Of a stretch of DNA of 64,000 nt, positions 13,301-26,620 are shown piece by piece. How positions within the stretch are numbered: the stretch's first letter is position 1; the number at the start of each line of letters is the position of its first letter. The DNA is from Trichoplax adhaerens (Eukaryota > Placozoa > Uniplacotomia > Trichoplacea > Trichoplacidae). Location: assembly GCF_000150275.1 (NCBI RefSeq), contig NW_002060955.1, forward strand, positions 3,282 through 67,281, written 5' to 3'. The notes under the pieces are model-generated. The model was not told the origin of the DNA. It made no database searches and saw nothing but the letters and a program-made list of their open reading frames with translations. Position numbers and translations under genes: made by a program.

Positions 13301-13744
13301 TTATTTTAACAACGTACTGCTTCTGACCAAATTTTATTTTAAAAAGGGATTTAAATTATATTTCGACAAAAGTTTAGCTATTATCGTCATATTTAAATTT
13401 AATTAGATGAAACAATATGTTGATTTTTATAATCTCTAATTTTAGTTTTTAGGATAGCGTAAGTATGATTACTAGCATTTTGATCATGAGACAGGTATTA
13501 AAGAGCGGAATCCAAAAATAAGATAGCTAATTCAGTATATGGCAAACAATAATCAAAATAAATGAAAAATTGGCGAAAAACCAATACGCTAAAATCAGTT
13601 TCATGTTGTAAGCATAACAATTCAAAGAGCCAATTTCAATCCCTGAAATTAGAGATCAAATTAAATTAAATTTATTGAAAACGCATCTAGTGGGCAACTA
13701 GGATGATATTTATACGTGCTTATCTGTGAACTCTCTCGACGATC
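10340..13744. other. Intergenic, no gene seen
   Basis: AT-rich with no ORF above 60 codons and no exon-like segments noticed. It contains the perfect hairpin listed at 12730-12751. The last few hundred bases should hold the promoter of the first alpha-arrestin gene, but no clear TATA box or initiator could be picked out. Confidence 0.5.
12730..12751. other. Perfect 8-bp hairpin, 6-nt loop
   Basis: Arms GGGACTTC (12730-12737) and GAAGTCCC (12744-12751) flank the loop TAAAAG. This GC-rich stem stands out against the AT-rich surroundings. No coding context supports a function; it could be a small structured RNA element or chance. Confidence 0.4.
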
Positions 13745-16743
13745 ATGAACCACGACGTAAAGAAATTTTCAATCACAAATAACGATGGACTACATATTTA
13801 TCGTTCTGCCGAGTCTATATCGGGCATATTAGAACTAGAAATCTCTAAGCCCTTACGATTGCGTTGTTTCAAAATACGTCTACATGGTCGTGTTAAAACC
13901 AGGATTGAAAAGGGAAACTCAAAACAATCAGGATTTATTTGCAGTACTCATGATATCATTAGCTCATCAATTCTAGAAAAAGGCAAAGGTTGTAGAATTT
14001 CCTAGTTTATTGAATAAATTATTCGTATAAAGAATGTAACAGTTAAACACCGCTTATTATGACATAGTAATTGAATAAATAGTTAACCTACTAAAGAGCT
14101 ACTGTTAAAGCAATTATCAGTTATACCTAGTATCCTAAAATTTTATCATTATTGGAAAGATTAGATTTAGTCTATTCACTAAGGAACATTTTACTCATGT
14201 TATTTTCTTTGCTTACCTGACACTCATTCAGCTTCGATATTTTTATCTGAATTTTTAAATCATTTAATTTTATAATGATCTTGCTATCTTCATCCTTTAA
14301 ACTCTCAAAATTCAATCTTGAGTCTTATCGTACCATATTTTAATGTTTTTCTAATAGGTAAAGAACTTTCCTCAGTGGATGTATATCTTATGCTTCCCGG
14401 AGTTTACTCTTATGATTATAGTTTTCAATTACCAAATCAGAGAATGCCTTCAAGCTATGAAGGTATCAGAGGTAATAATATCCGCTACATGATTAAGTCA
14501 TACCTGTATTTAGCAGATGGGTTACCTACTATCAAAGCGAAAGAAAAATTTACCTACTTTCAAAATATTGATTGTAACGCTTTTGAATATCAGGTAAGAC
14601 ATAGCGCATTTTTAACAATCCAATTTCATCCACTGAATTAAGCAGGTAACAGTACACGCATATACCAGTAAATTTTTAGTTCGTTACACTTCTCGTATAC
14701 ATAGTATTCAATATACTGTAGTATTTCAATAGTGCATTAAAATTTGAAGTTTATTGCCATAAATCGGCTTAAAACTAATAAAAAACTGTATACATCCACG
14801 TGCAAGTCAATAATAATATTATAAGCGAAAGATTGGTAGATTAAAAATTTTCAAATCCTTTGTCCAATTACACCATAACAACATGTGCAAACATATTACG
14901 GCACGAAATCAGATATGGCCTTGTAATATCTTTAAATATTAATAAAATTACATTATTTCGTGAATATTATTGGAAGGAAATTTCTTGATTATTATTGCTA
15001 GAAAATCTAGCGCTTGAGTTATCAGTATCACATTCTTTAATTTAAATATGACAATGATAGGATCTCAATTGCTTAGTCACATAATAAAAGCTCTAAGTAT
15101 TTTTACTATTCTGATAGCATATCTATTTCTGAGGCTGTCGCTATACCGAGACAAGGCTAGCCGACTGAAGAAATCGAAATTGCTAAACATAATTTAATGG
15201 TTTAACTACTACCTTGCTTAGATTTGATCCTTTCCCGTTTTTAATTGTGTATGAATGCTCAATCTCAAAATGTATTGACGTTATATCAGCTACCATCAAA
15301 TTAAGAAATCAGGAGTTTTCAAAATAGCTAATATCTTAGATGGGTTATTAACAGCTCTATGGAGATTTATACAATATCTACGGTCGGCTATCGCATCAGA
15401 TTTAGCAGTACTTCATGATCATTGCTTTCTCAAGATCATTGGATCTAAGAGTTGTCTGCCATGACCTTAATAAAGCTTTAACAGACTTAGCCATTGATAC
15501 TGTAATATACAGAAATGCATATATCCCTAATGGTATATCATGAATCTCAATATGTTCTATAATATATTGTACTATTTGAATTGAAATCATTTCCTCTGTA
15601 ACTGCGTGACAAAAAGTGTATCGTAGTGATATGCTAAAATTTATCTGAAATAATTTATAGAGTAATATTAAAATTGATTTTATGCGTTACATTAACTGAA
15701 TGAAGATTACATAATTTCTTATCTTCTATTTTTCTAGATGATGACTAATTTACTTGAAATCGAAAAACGACTCTCCTTTCTATGCTACCCTTATGGGAAA
15801 CTGTTGATTTCTGGTCAAATTGACAGAATCGCTTATTGCCCCGGCGATACTCTAGAAATTTTATTTGCCGAAGTCGAGAACGAATCAAAGCGTTCTTTAC
15901 CTAATATTTCAGTTGATCTTGTTCAAATAGTTCAGCGTTCGGCAAAACGTAAGTTATTGAAAATAACTCATAAACAAGGACATTCAACAGCAGTACAGAT
16001 GATATTAAATTGTGGAATTGCAAAAATATTTTCCAACGGTAGAAATTTCTTCATTACTGGAAAGATCATATATAGAGTCGAATGCACTTATCTGTCTCAC
16101 CTTTTTGCAAGCAAAAGATCGACTTATTACTGCTCTCCAATACTATTATACTTGGTATAAATTATAATTTTTTATATATTTATTCGCTATAATAGATTAT
16201 CGACAGAAGGATAAGAACATTTATTCTCTTGTTGTATCTGATGGATTGATGTCGCCAGCATCTAAGGCAACCTTAAAAAACTTTAAATTTGTTATTCCTG
16301 ATTTAAGTCCAACTAATACAAGCTCCGATCTTATTAAAGTAGAATATTACTTAGATGTAAGCGCTTAGAAAATTTATGTGATAGTTGATCTGATTCCAAT
16401 ACTTGAATCATTTTCGAGGAAATACTGATACAGATGCTTTGATTTTACGTCATGACAGATATTCACTAAGCTACCTTACTACACAAAACACAGCATAAAA
16501 CTTCCAATTGTTATTGCCACTATACCTAAAAAAAAAATATGCACGAACTCAAGATCAAGATTAAAAATAAAATTACCTCAAGCATCGCCGCCGTTACTAG
16601 AACGAGGCCAATCCCAACATATCATCCAATTGGAACCTTACCCTTGTTTACCTCCTACGTGCTCTTCTAGTATTCCGGCAACGTTAAGCAACAGAAATCA
16701 ATCCAACGATGAAATTTTATGCAATACATCAGGTAAGTATTAG
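13745..16743 (+). CDS. Alpha-arrestin (ARRDC-like), gene 1 of the cluster; 3' end uncertain
   Basis: Five exons rebuilt: 13745-13988, 14358-14593, 15738-15948, 16196-16356 and 16459-16743, joined in phases 1-0-1-0. Exons 1-2 encode the N-terminal arrestin sandwich, with LHGRVKTRIE and then MPSSYEGIRGNNIRYMIKSY, the family's PSSYEG...IRY strand. Exons 3-4 encode the C-terminal sandwich (ISGQIDR...YCPGD, then LIKVEYYLD). Exon 5 begins IFTKLPYY and contains LPIVIATIP, then a basic and Ser/Pro-rich tail. Alpha-arrestins are cytosolic or endosomal adaptors that bring ubiquitin ligases to membrane cargo. The end is unclear. Reading through gives NTSGKY and a stop at 16743 (378 aa), but a good phase-1 donor (GTAAGT) at 16733 sits where the other genes splice to a sixth exon, which I could not find. 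Exon 3 lacks the usual CCxxC motif. The intron 1 donor (GTTGTA) is weak. Its closest relative here is the minus-strand copy at 32179-34494. Confidence 0.8.
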
Positions 16744-19741
16744 AAATTAAATCTCTAGATGAAGGAACTATGAAAAACACGTATTCTTCATGTTTATCAG
16801 GAGCACTTAAAGAATGATATCTATCCGATTTACAATTTGCTAAATGAATCGAAGCAGTACCTGTTATAAGTTCGTTTACTAGTAAGCTGGTACATAGCGG
16901 TACCGGTAGTGCATGTCTCAGCATTGAGATAATCTACTGAAATGATATATATACAATTCAAGTAAAGCTAAGGATACTAGGATCAGTTGTAGAAAATGTA
17001 TTTTAATCTAATAGCAGAAAATACCTAAGGAAACTGAGTAGATTTGACGTTATAATCAGCACTTTTATGACCTTAAAACTTTTTCCCCGCAGTCTGTTAC
17101 CAAAAGTTGACCAAGTTGACATCATTAAATAGTCTTTTATTGATTAATTATTCTCTTAAGCAACATTATCAAATTATATTCATATAGCATCGTTAATTGT
17201 CAGGCCTGAAAGAAATAAATCCTATAGAAACATTATGCAATTTTAATTTTTAAGAATTTAAGCATGTTAGATGGAGCTACTAAGGGATCCGTAATCTCAG
17301 TTTTGATTAGTACCTGTATTGCGTCAGTAATAGTATATTAATAAAGTTTTAGAGATTGTGTTATAATTTTACGTAAACTTATAGCTCATAAATACTGTTT
17401 CTAAAGTATTTATTAAGAGTCGCTTGTTAACTAATTTTCTCTATTTGCGATTTGGTTAAGGTCAATCTTTTCTTCTTTGCTGATAATGCTTGAACTGGGA
17501 GTCACAAATTATACTCTGTGGCCAAAGAACGCAAAATTAGGTTCTTTAAGTAGTCTACGTAGTTAAACACTTTTAATACCTCTCATAGAACATACGCAAA
17601 TAACAGCAAAAAAGATGGAACTATTATTAGGACACTGCATTATTCGACTATTTCCCGTTTATATAGGAGCAATCGTAATTATCAGCAACTCTAGTTTATT
17701 TATTGTTCTTCTCTAGGATACGGTATGTTTGTTCAACTACAATATTCCTAACTTAGCTTTTCCATTGCTTATTTTAGTGAATAGCACTATAGCATTGCTA
17801 ATTCATGAACTGACTAGTTATGATGCATATATTTTCAGCGATTCTATTTAGTCTAGTACGCAAATAAGTAATAGTATTATAAGAATTGCAACGATGATAT
17901 AGCGAAACTTTATCTTTTTTATAAGTCTTGTAGCTACAATTTTTGGCAATATATTATCAACTTGACTGACATTTAATAAAATTTTAAAACCCTTTGAAAA
18001 ACATAATAAGTTAATTATAGGAGTAGAATTTAGACTCTTGTCTAAAATTGATCTACCGCCTATATAAATAGTATAATTGAAGGTGATGTCATACATTCCT
18101 ATGATAAGTCCAGTACTTCGAAAGTAAGAGTCTTATTCAAGTTCTTGATGATAATAATTAGCACACCTTTATCTAGTCAGCTTCAGTCAAACTATCATAA
18201 ATTGATCATAAATACATTATTATTAATTACAAAGTATTAAGACGAAGAAGTAAATAATTATTTCAAGTACTATATGATACTTAAGCCGTATACGTTCTGA
18301 TATTTAGGCCAATAAAACTTTTCATAACGTTATATCCTAAGGCACTACAAATTATATAAATTATACCTTAATTCTCAAGAAGATATCCACCTATTATAAC
18401 ATAATTTGGCTTCCATTGAAATATATTTTTTACCGCCAAAAGAATCGTTTTCTATATTTACGTATAGCTTAGTGACCTTAATTTTAGAAACCTCATCATG
18501 CATATCTTCTGAAATTCTCTTATAAAGCGTTTTATGGCAGTAGTATGTTAGCTAACCAAATCGTTTCCCAAAAACATTGTCCGCTACTCGAATCATGGAG
18601 ATCATAACTTATATTAAAGCACGTATTGAACAGTTGAAATACCCCTTACATTTCGAAAATTATTGTGGTATTAGCTGAGTCATAAATGATAAAAACTGAC
18701 TACTAATACATTTGAAAAATGTTATTATATGCATATTGCCTATTATAAAATTTCATTTCTTATCCCGAAGAGATAAATGTGTCAGCATTGGATGAAGCAA
18801 TATCTTAATGCGTACCAAAAACATCAAATAATTTTAATGACTTAGGATAGCCAACTGAGTTGACTTAAATACTGCATTCTTCAATGTAACGCTACTACAG
18901 CAATACATATGTACTGTAGCATACTACGTCAACCAAATAGGTGACCAAAATAGCTGACGATATCTATCACTTATATGATTTACGATTAAAATAAGTAAGA
19001 CGTAGCATTGAATTAGACTATTATTCATCCCATACATTACTAGCATTCATTGCAACCATTTTATAGAGAGATAATGACTTTTATTGATGTCAAAACAGGT
19101 CAAAATAAGCAATACACTACTCGAGCAACAATTGATTACATATTTAATTTGTTTCCAATTTGCAAAGTCTTATAGAGCAATTGAAATATTCTACCATTCC
19201 ATGATGGCAATAAATTTAGCACTGTTTCTGGCCAAGGTAAAGTCAACTCTTAAATAACGCTTCCGTTAATTGATAATGATTTTATTATTAAATGCTAATT
19301 AAATTAGATAAAATCAGATTTTTTTAGACATTTTACTTGTTGATTTGAGCACCCAAAGGTAACTTAGGACCACAGATATAGATATTAATTGTAACATTCA
19401 ATCACATTGATCGTCTGCACCTTTTCGAAAAACAGCAATGACGTGATAATCGACCACCTTCTACAGAGCTATCAGCCAATTATATACAATATGCTTAACT
19501 TGTCACTGATAATGGATTATTAATTAAATTAATTACGTATAATGCCGTTTTTGTATTGCATTTTTCTTTAAAAGTATCGATCCATTGCGCCTTTTGAGCC
19601 TTTCTACGTTTTATATGTTGAATAAGAGTTAACTTTTCAATTTGAAATATGCTACAAAGTATCTTTACCATCTTCTAAAATGGCTGGTTCAAATTGGAAA
19701 TAACTGACATTTAATTCTGTTAAAAAAATTCAGGAAATGTC
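16744..19741. other. Intergenic between alpha-arrestin genes 1 and 2
   Basis: No sixth exon of the preceding gene was recognised, although one may be here. An 82-codon minus ORF (17848-18096) ends in a basic and then strongly hydrophobic stretch (FRYIIVAILIILLLICVLD) but has no recognised partner exons. Otherwise stop-rich AT sequence. Confidence 0.4.
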
Positions 19742-22091
19742 ATGTCGATTAAATCGAAAAGCCTAAGAAGATTTACAATTCGACTTGCCAGAGAAGAAAG
19801 CGTTTTTTATCCCGGAGAAACAATCTCTGGCAGGGTCACCATAGTTTTGGTATCGCCTATAAATGTTAGCAATGTACGTTTGCGATTTTATGGTAGAGCT
19901 AGAGTCAGTATTGCAAAAGCTGGTCAGGAGGAATCGACTTATGATGAACAACTGTATGTAGATAAATCAGCCATTCTATTCGGCAAAGGTATGCACTTTT
20001 CTTAATCATTAAGCTTTACTAGTTATTAATAATTTTAAATTTTCGCTTTTAATAAATCTATCTAATATTTAAACGTCCTCCTTATCTAATTAATCATCAT
20101 TACAGATAAAATGACAAGATCGATTCGCGCTTCAAAATTGAGCGAAGGTCGTTATGATTTTGAATTCAATTTTCCATTACCAAGTAGTGGCTTACCATCA
20201 TCATTTGAAGATGGAAATGGTAGTAGTATACGGTATATTATTGATTGCTGGATTGAAATACCCAAAAAGCAAACGCGAATAGCTAGAAAAGCAGTAACCA
20301 TATTAGAAACTATAGATACAAAGTTACCACAATTTAGTGTAAGGATTATATTTTATTTACTTCGAATCTAATTCTTGGGCTTAATATCAACAAAGCTTAC
20401 TTATTAAATGTATTAAAACTCATAGAATTATATAGCCTATTATACAAATAATAAGTTTAAGTGCACGAACTTCTAGAACACTTACAAAGAATACTTATTT
20501 ATAATTAATATATGTTTTCCGCATATAACTAGGAGCCATCTATTCCGATTGAGATAGAGAAAAAATTCGGTTGTTTTTGTATCAATTCGGGAATGATTTC
20601 GTTTGCATGCAAACTAGCTAGAAAATGTTACTGCCCTGGAGAGAATGTTGTTCTTCAATTAGACATCGAAAATGGCTTGCCGCAAAATTTAACCTCCATA
20701 AAAGTGAAACTAGTTAGAAAGTTATACATGCGTGCACATGGTAAGACTTGCTAGAATTTTTTTATAGAATCAATCGAAATGAAACATCTTATCGTATCGT
20801 ACTCCTTGATGTTGCTGTATCTTGATTCTAATCATTATAAAAAAAACAATTATAACCATGCTACTTCTAAATTATTTAACTCTTTCATAGGCAATAGTAC
20901 CATGAGTCGAAAGGAATACATTAGCAAAGATCTACTTTGTCATATCAATTATCACGATAAATATTCATCTCCGATTAATGCCTTTGTAATGCCATGTATA
21001 TCCCCCACCAATTTAATTTCTCGTCTTATTCAAGTAGAATATTTATTAGAGGTAGGTGCCTTAGTCCTGCTAATAAGAACTTTAAAAATTAGAGCTTTCA
21101 ATTCCTGACTTTGAAGGAGATTAGATACGCTATTTTTTACGAATATAGAGATAAAATTATCGTTTCTTATCCTTAAGCTTTCATTATTCTACAGGTAAAT
21201 GTAAATGTTAACCGAAGATCAACGTTAGCCGTAGTATTGCCAATAATAGTTGGGACTATTTTGCCTAATATAATGACAATAGCAGAAACTAAATTAGATA
21301 CAAGTGGTCAACCGGCAATTGTCATTTGCTCCCCTGTTACAGTTACCCTACCGCGTGAATATAGCTTCAGTAACCGAACTTCACTTAAGCATAATACCGT
21401 CGAGAGAAAGATTTCCAATAGCTCTGGAGATACTATTAAAATTTCCTTAGACGATATGAAGATTACAAAATCTGAAGAAGTAGTAAATTCAAATTCAAAT
21501 GAAGAAGTAGTAAAATCAAATGAAGAAGAGAAGGAAATTTCTAGTTTCGTCGTAGGTAAGCACGAACCAAACATATTCGCCAACGCGGAGGGAGAGACTG
21601 AGAGTAATCTAGCGTCTCCTATGGTTGGTCGTTCAGGTAAGAATAACGAAATTATGATTTATGAATCGTTAGACCTTGAAATTGACCATCATTGTGTTGT
21701 TAGATACGATATTTATGCTAATAATAGCGTATAATCTGTATCGTAATAAGATACAGAAGGAAGTATTTGTTGCCTATGGCAGTAATCAATTCTCTAAAAT
21801 TGGCTCTATGCAAAATAATTGAGATCTTGCTTGATTCAAGACAGGCAAAATGATATTTACGATAGTAAATCTAAGTGAAACTTGATTTCGATCATTTTAG
21901 TGGTTCTCAAGAATAAATTGTCATTGAAATTGAATGATGCGGATAATACGGATAGTACGGAGCCTTCTAACTTTGCCCCATGCATTGATGGACCAATAAG
22001 TACTGTAGAAGAAGACGATATCAATTGTGTCTTCATTGGCAATACTCAATTTATTCCTCGTTATAGTTATGCTTGGCAGCCTGAAGTATGA
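19742..22091 (+). CDS. Alpha-arrestin (ARRDC-like), gene 2, six exons
   Basis: Exons: 19742-19988, 20106-20338, 20533-20740, 20891-21051, 21195-21636 and 21901-22091, phases 1-0-1-0-1, giving 493 aa. The N-sandwich has FYPGETISGRV, a repeat of the PGxxxxG strand typical of arrestin-domain proteins, then EGRYDFEFNFPLP and LPSSFEDGNGSSIRY. The C-sandwich has ACKLARKCYCPGENV, then CISPTNLISRLIQVEY and VVLPIIVGTI. The tail is long, with an acidic EEVV/SN repeat, and ends near PRYSYAWQPEV. There is no PPxY, so NEDD4-type WW recruitment is not evident. Exon 3 is 208 bp, one codon shorter than in its relatives, and keeps a reduced CFC motif. A second phase-1 donor at 21556 (GTAAGC) would remove 27 codons in frame, giving 466 aa. 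All six introns are short (117-264 bp). Role by family: adaptor linking membrane proteins to ubiquitination or endocytosis. Confidence 0.88.
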
Positions 22092-22114
22092 TCTTGAAAC
22101 CTGTGCCGTAGTCC

Positions 22115-22120
22115 AATAAA
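22115..22120 (+). promoter_or_regulatory. Poly(A) signal AATAAA after alpha-arrestin gene 2
   Basis: Canonical AATAAA 24 bases after the TGA stop at 22089-22091. It implies a very short 3' UTR, consistent with compact genes. AATAAA is common by chance in DNA this AT-rich, so the call rests mainly on position. Confidence 0.45.
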
Positions 22121-25100
22121 TTTCTTCATATGTTAGGTAATTAATAACAAAGTATCTATCTAACAGTAAGTAACCATAATTATATGATTATTGTTCTAAT
22201 AATTCCTTTTCACCTGCACATGCAGTTATAATTTCAATATTCTCCAATAGATCCTAGATCACATCGTTATGAATTGTTTAGATAAATTCGGTATATATAA
22301 CATGTATTCCGGGATTGACCTAATATATGCAGTACAGCACATCCTACACTTCTACCGTTAGCGTTGAAAGTTGTAGTCTCTACGATTTATATTAGAGCAT
22401 GCTTCCAGTTATTCATCATTTTATACGTGAATCATTGATAACTAAACAATTATGGTTACATAAAGTTGAAATAGTCTCTAATTTGCTGAAGAAGTTATCA
22501 GTTTCTAAAAAAATATGCGTATGATGCAAACAGCATTATAGTAATATTTTCACAGCTTTTCAAGCTAATTGTCGCGACCTCGATATAATAAATTGCTTGT
22601 ACTTATCTAGATTAGCACAGCTTTTCTATCTTAAAGCGCTACAACTTAGTAATGTCTTTCTCTATCGTATAAGAGTGTTATACAGTATCGTTGGCATAGC
22701 TGAAGTGCTTGAACCATGCAAAGGCGCTAGATAAGTTAATTTGGATGATACAGTATTTAAGAGGAAGTTTGACTTTGTTAGAGCAGATTTTAACATGTTC
22801 TTAAGTAAAGACAGAGGATTAAAATAATTGCAAATAATGCGTTGTTGTGAGTTTGAGCTATATTACGTTTATGCTTCCGCAAACCGGACCCAATTCATAA
22901 CATTAACTAATAAAGTAAATATGAAATTAAAATAGCCTTACACATGCAAATTCTTATATATTTATATGTAAAGTAAGTCCGTGAAGAAGTAATCATGCAA
23001 AATAAAATAAATCATTGTAATTACGTCTATATGATTTATGTTTATCGAAAAGTTTCAATACAAGATTTATCACGATCTTGTAGAACCATTGACGAGCTAC
23101 GAAACGAATGCATTTAACTATTGAAAACGATTTTAAAGAATATCTACCGTCTATTGAACTAGAATTATTGGTGCAAGTAATCCAAGTACAGCACCACAGT
23201 ACAGTTTGTCTAACGAGTTCATGCAATAAATTAGACTATTAATTATTATTATTATTATTAATTTAACTTTATTTATTAGCATGCATAAATGTCATTTTCC
23301 AATATACATAATAATCGTCAGTTTGCAGTCTTCTTACCTGTACCTTATACAAATTACGGCAGATTTATACTATAGTAATTGCAGTAATATTTAATTTTAG
23401 CTTGGACCGCAGGCCTATGATAGTACTTAGCTTATTGGTCAATGTGTACATTAACACGAGTATTTGTTCAGCTTTCACTATCTACCACTTCCACCAGCAA
23501 GATACTACCAACACTAGCAGAAATCGAAATTCTTTAATAATACTTCAATACTATGTAGCGATAATTCTATAATTAGTAAATGACGATTCCATTTGCTTGA
23601 TTACTGCGATGGCGAACTGCTGTGTGTTAAAGAAGCTTGGTGATAAATAGCCATATTCTTCTGTATCTGTTCACTAATCATTCTGATTATGATACGTTAT
23701 AAATCCGCTCTGCACAAATGCTCTCTACTTTCCAAATCAGCTCTACACCACAAACTAGAACCAATCTTTAAGTTTACAATATTTAGGGAATCATTTGAGT
23801 CTTATCACTTATCACTTCTGCACTCAACTAGATAGTTTGCTTTTATGCTTAAGTCTAAATTTAGAGAATAATCTTTATTAGGTACTTGTGTACTATATGT
23901 GCTATATTACAAGCTACTAATGATCAGATCAGTAGCCTACTTGCTCCTCAAGATCTGTAGGCAAGGAATTTATACTCAATCGCTTACTTAATATAATAGG
24001 AATGATAGACATTGCATCTAGTTTCTATTATACATGGTCAAATTGTAGCATTATTTAAGAATAATTTAGGGTAAAATATGTAAATTACTTTCAGTGAATA
24101 AACAGACAAGAAATCACTCTGCAACCAATTAATTTCAACTATAATTTAAAATTGCAATCATGGTGTTATACAGTATGTAGTTCATCCTAACAAGTATCAC
24201 TATGTTTAAAAGAGTTTTTAAAATATTAAAAAAGAACAACATTTCTTGTAAATCTGCATTTTCTTGCATTGATTTGGTTAACTTAACTGTATTAAGGGGC
24301 TGTCTGCTACCTTCAGTCTATCACTATCTAACCTACTGTAATAAAATCGACGACTTCAATATGCACAGTTGATTGAAAGGTTAGTTCTCACTACTCAATC
24401 CTATCTTGTCAAATTAAGTCACAAGATCAAGCTAAATTGAATATTGAAAAAATATGAAAACAAAAAATAGCATTTGTTGTAAAGCTTCACTCTAAAACAT
24501 AGTCTAGGGTTCATCGAACAGTACCAAGAACTAACTACCTTCGGTTTACAGCTGTCGACCTTGTTACAAGAAGTCTACAATCGATAGAACATATTATACA
24601 CGTTCAAAGCAATTTGCAACATCATGCAAGTATTTCGCTCTGCGTACGCCATAAGAACAGTAAATATACACTCCATTGAACTTAGCATCGAATACAACTT
24701 GCTTCGTAATTGCATGCTATGTATGTTGCTGTAATCGGACATGGCATTAGATTGAAGATTGTTAGCCATGTTGAAAATATGATGTACAGGAGCGAAGCTT
24801 ACTCGATTTATCCTAAGCCATAGTACCGGATAACTATAGCATAGATTTGAAATGAGGATACCTTAAACTACAGGATATTCGAGAACAGATGGCAATGAAC
24901 AGTATCGAACAGTTTTCCTTCACTTTTATACACTGTCTAGGTCCATGTATATCGTAGGAATATATGTGCAAAGTAGTCTCCTAAATGGACAATTGCAGTT
25001 GATTAAAGACCACTCACTGTATAAAATACTGAACAGACTATCACGGCCTACAAGGAGGATCTAAAAGTCCATGGCTCTACTGATTATTTTACTGTCCTGT

Positions 25101-25640
25101 AATGAAAGACAATCCATCGCGATCGAATGGTGACGAAGTACAGCACATAAACGACTACAGAACTATAGCTCAGTGTTGATTTAGCTCAACTCGTTCAGCT
25201 GGCTAGTAGATCAGTTAAGAATCGAATTCGTTGTAGGGAAAGTAAGTATGTGCTAGTTTAAAGAATGGTGCAATAAAAGTATCCTATTTTAGAATACCCT
25301 CGAGCACAGTACTAATCGGACTAGCGCAGCTAATGAACCAATTTTCCAACAGAGTTTCCAAGATCCTAATACGGTGTGCAAGCACTCTTGATGCTAGAGG
25401 TAAAAGTAGATATGGAACTCCTATACTTGGGCATGACTAGTTTAGCATACTGTGGCTAAAGGAAATAGGCATACATAGAAATACTGCAGCTCTTATTACC
25501 GTCATCTATTGTAAATAATTCGCCTTCGTATATGTTGCTAATTATGACCTGAAGAATTGCAACATAAAGTAGAATATTGCTATTCTGATTGCAACCTTAA
25601 AAGTTACGATAAGTTTGCAAGCAGGCGACTTTAGGGTGCT
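22121..25640. other. Intergenic, no gene seen
   Basis: Contains a short ATT/TTA microsatellite at about 23237-23262. From about 24500 onward the DNA is somewhat less AT-rich but still has no supported ORF. ORFs of 64-77 codons on the minus strand (22993-23226, 24575-24769) show no motif. Confidence 0.45.
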
Positions 25641-26620
25641 CAGTAGTTCTTTCTAAAGTCTTCTTGGTATTGTAGTTTTAAAAATTCTGCTAGAGTACGT
25701 CGATGTGAGTGCTTGTGATCGCTTCTACTCTATGCTGTTGTAAATTATTATCATCAAGCAAAGTAATCAGTTCTTTCTAAAAGTCTTCCTAGTATTGTAG
25801 TTTTAAAATTCTGCTACAGCATGTCGATGATCGTGCTTGTGATTGCTTCTACAGTAGTCTATTCAGTTATAAATTATTATCATCAAGCAAGGTACTCAGT
25901 AGTTCTTTCTTAAAGTCCTCCTGATAGTTTTAAAAATTCGGCTCGAGTATGTCGATTATCGTGCTGGTGAATGCTTCCATCTTATGCTTTTGTAAATTAT
26001 TATCCTAAAGCAAGGTACTCAGTAGTTTAAAAATTCTGCTACAGTATGTCGATGATCGTGCTAGTGATGGCTTCTACTCTATTTTGTTGTAAATTATTAT
26101 CATCAAGCAAGGTACTCAGTAGTTCTTTCTAAAAGTCTTCCTGGTCCTGTAATTTTAAAAATTCTGTTACAGTATGCGGATGATCGTGCTTGTGATGGCT
26201 TCTATTCTATTCTGTTGTAAATTATTATCATCAAGCAAGGTACTCAGTGGTTCTTTCTAACAGTCTTCCAGGTACTGTAGTTTTAAAAATTTTGCTAGAG
26301 TATGCGGATGATCGTACTTGTGATCCGTTTTCTCTATGCTGTTGTAAATCATTATCATCAAGAAAGGTACTCAGTAGTTCTTTCTAAAAGTCTTCCTGGT
26401 ACTGTAGTTTTTAAAATTGTGCTAAAGTATGTCGATGATCGTGCTTGTGATCGCTTCTACATGATGCTGTTGTAAATCATTATCATCAAGCAAGGTACTC
26501 AGTAGTTCTTTCTGAATGTCTTCCAGGTACTGTCGTTTAAAAAATTCTGCTAGAGTATGCAGATGATCTTATTTGAGAACGGTTCTATTCCATTCTGTAG
26601 TAAATGATTATCATCATGCA
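25641..26620. repeat. Minisatellite, about 128-bp unit, about 8 copies
   Basis: The string 'agttctttct' or a close variant recurs at about 25645, 25769, 25901, 26121, 26249, 26376 and 26503, with a shortened copy near 26026 lacking the start of the unit. Each unit also carries 'taaattattatcatcaagca' (or 'taaatcattatc') near its end. Units differ by about 10-20 percent, so the array is not very young. No ORF runs through it. It ends about 700 bp before the death-fold ORF. Confidence 0.9.

Noticed and set aside
20741-20778. Short intron ending at 'ttttttatag' (20768) in alpha-arrestin gene 2
   Set aside because: It would give a 28-base intron and an exon 4 unlike its relatives; the acceptor at 20890 restores the 161-bp exon.
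21308-21583. 91-codon minus ORF (and similar antisense ORFs at 40356-40679, 48205-48480 and 48575-48823)
   Set aside because: Antisense shadows of well-supported alpha-arrestin exons.
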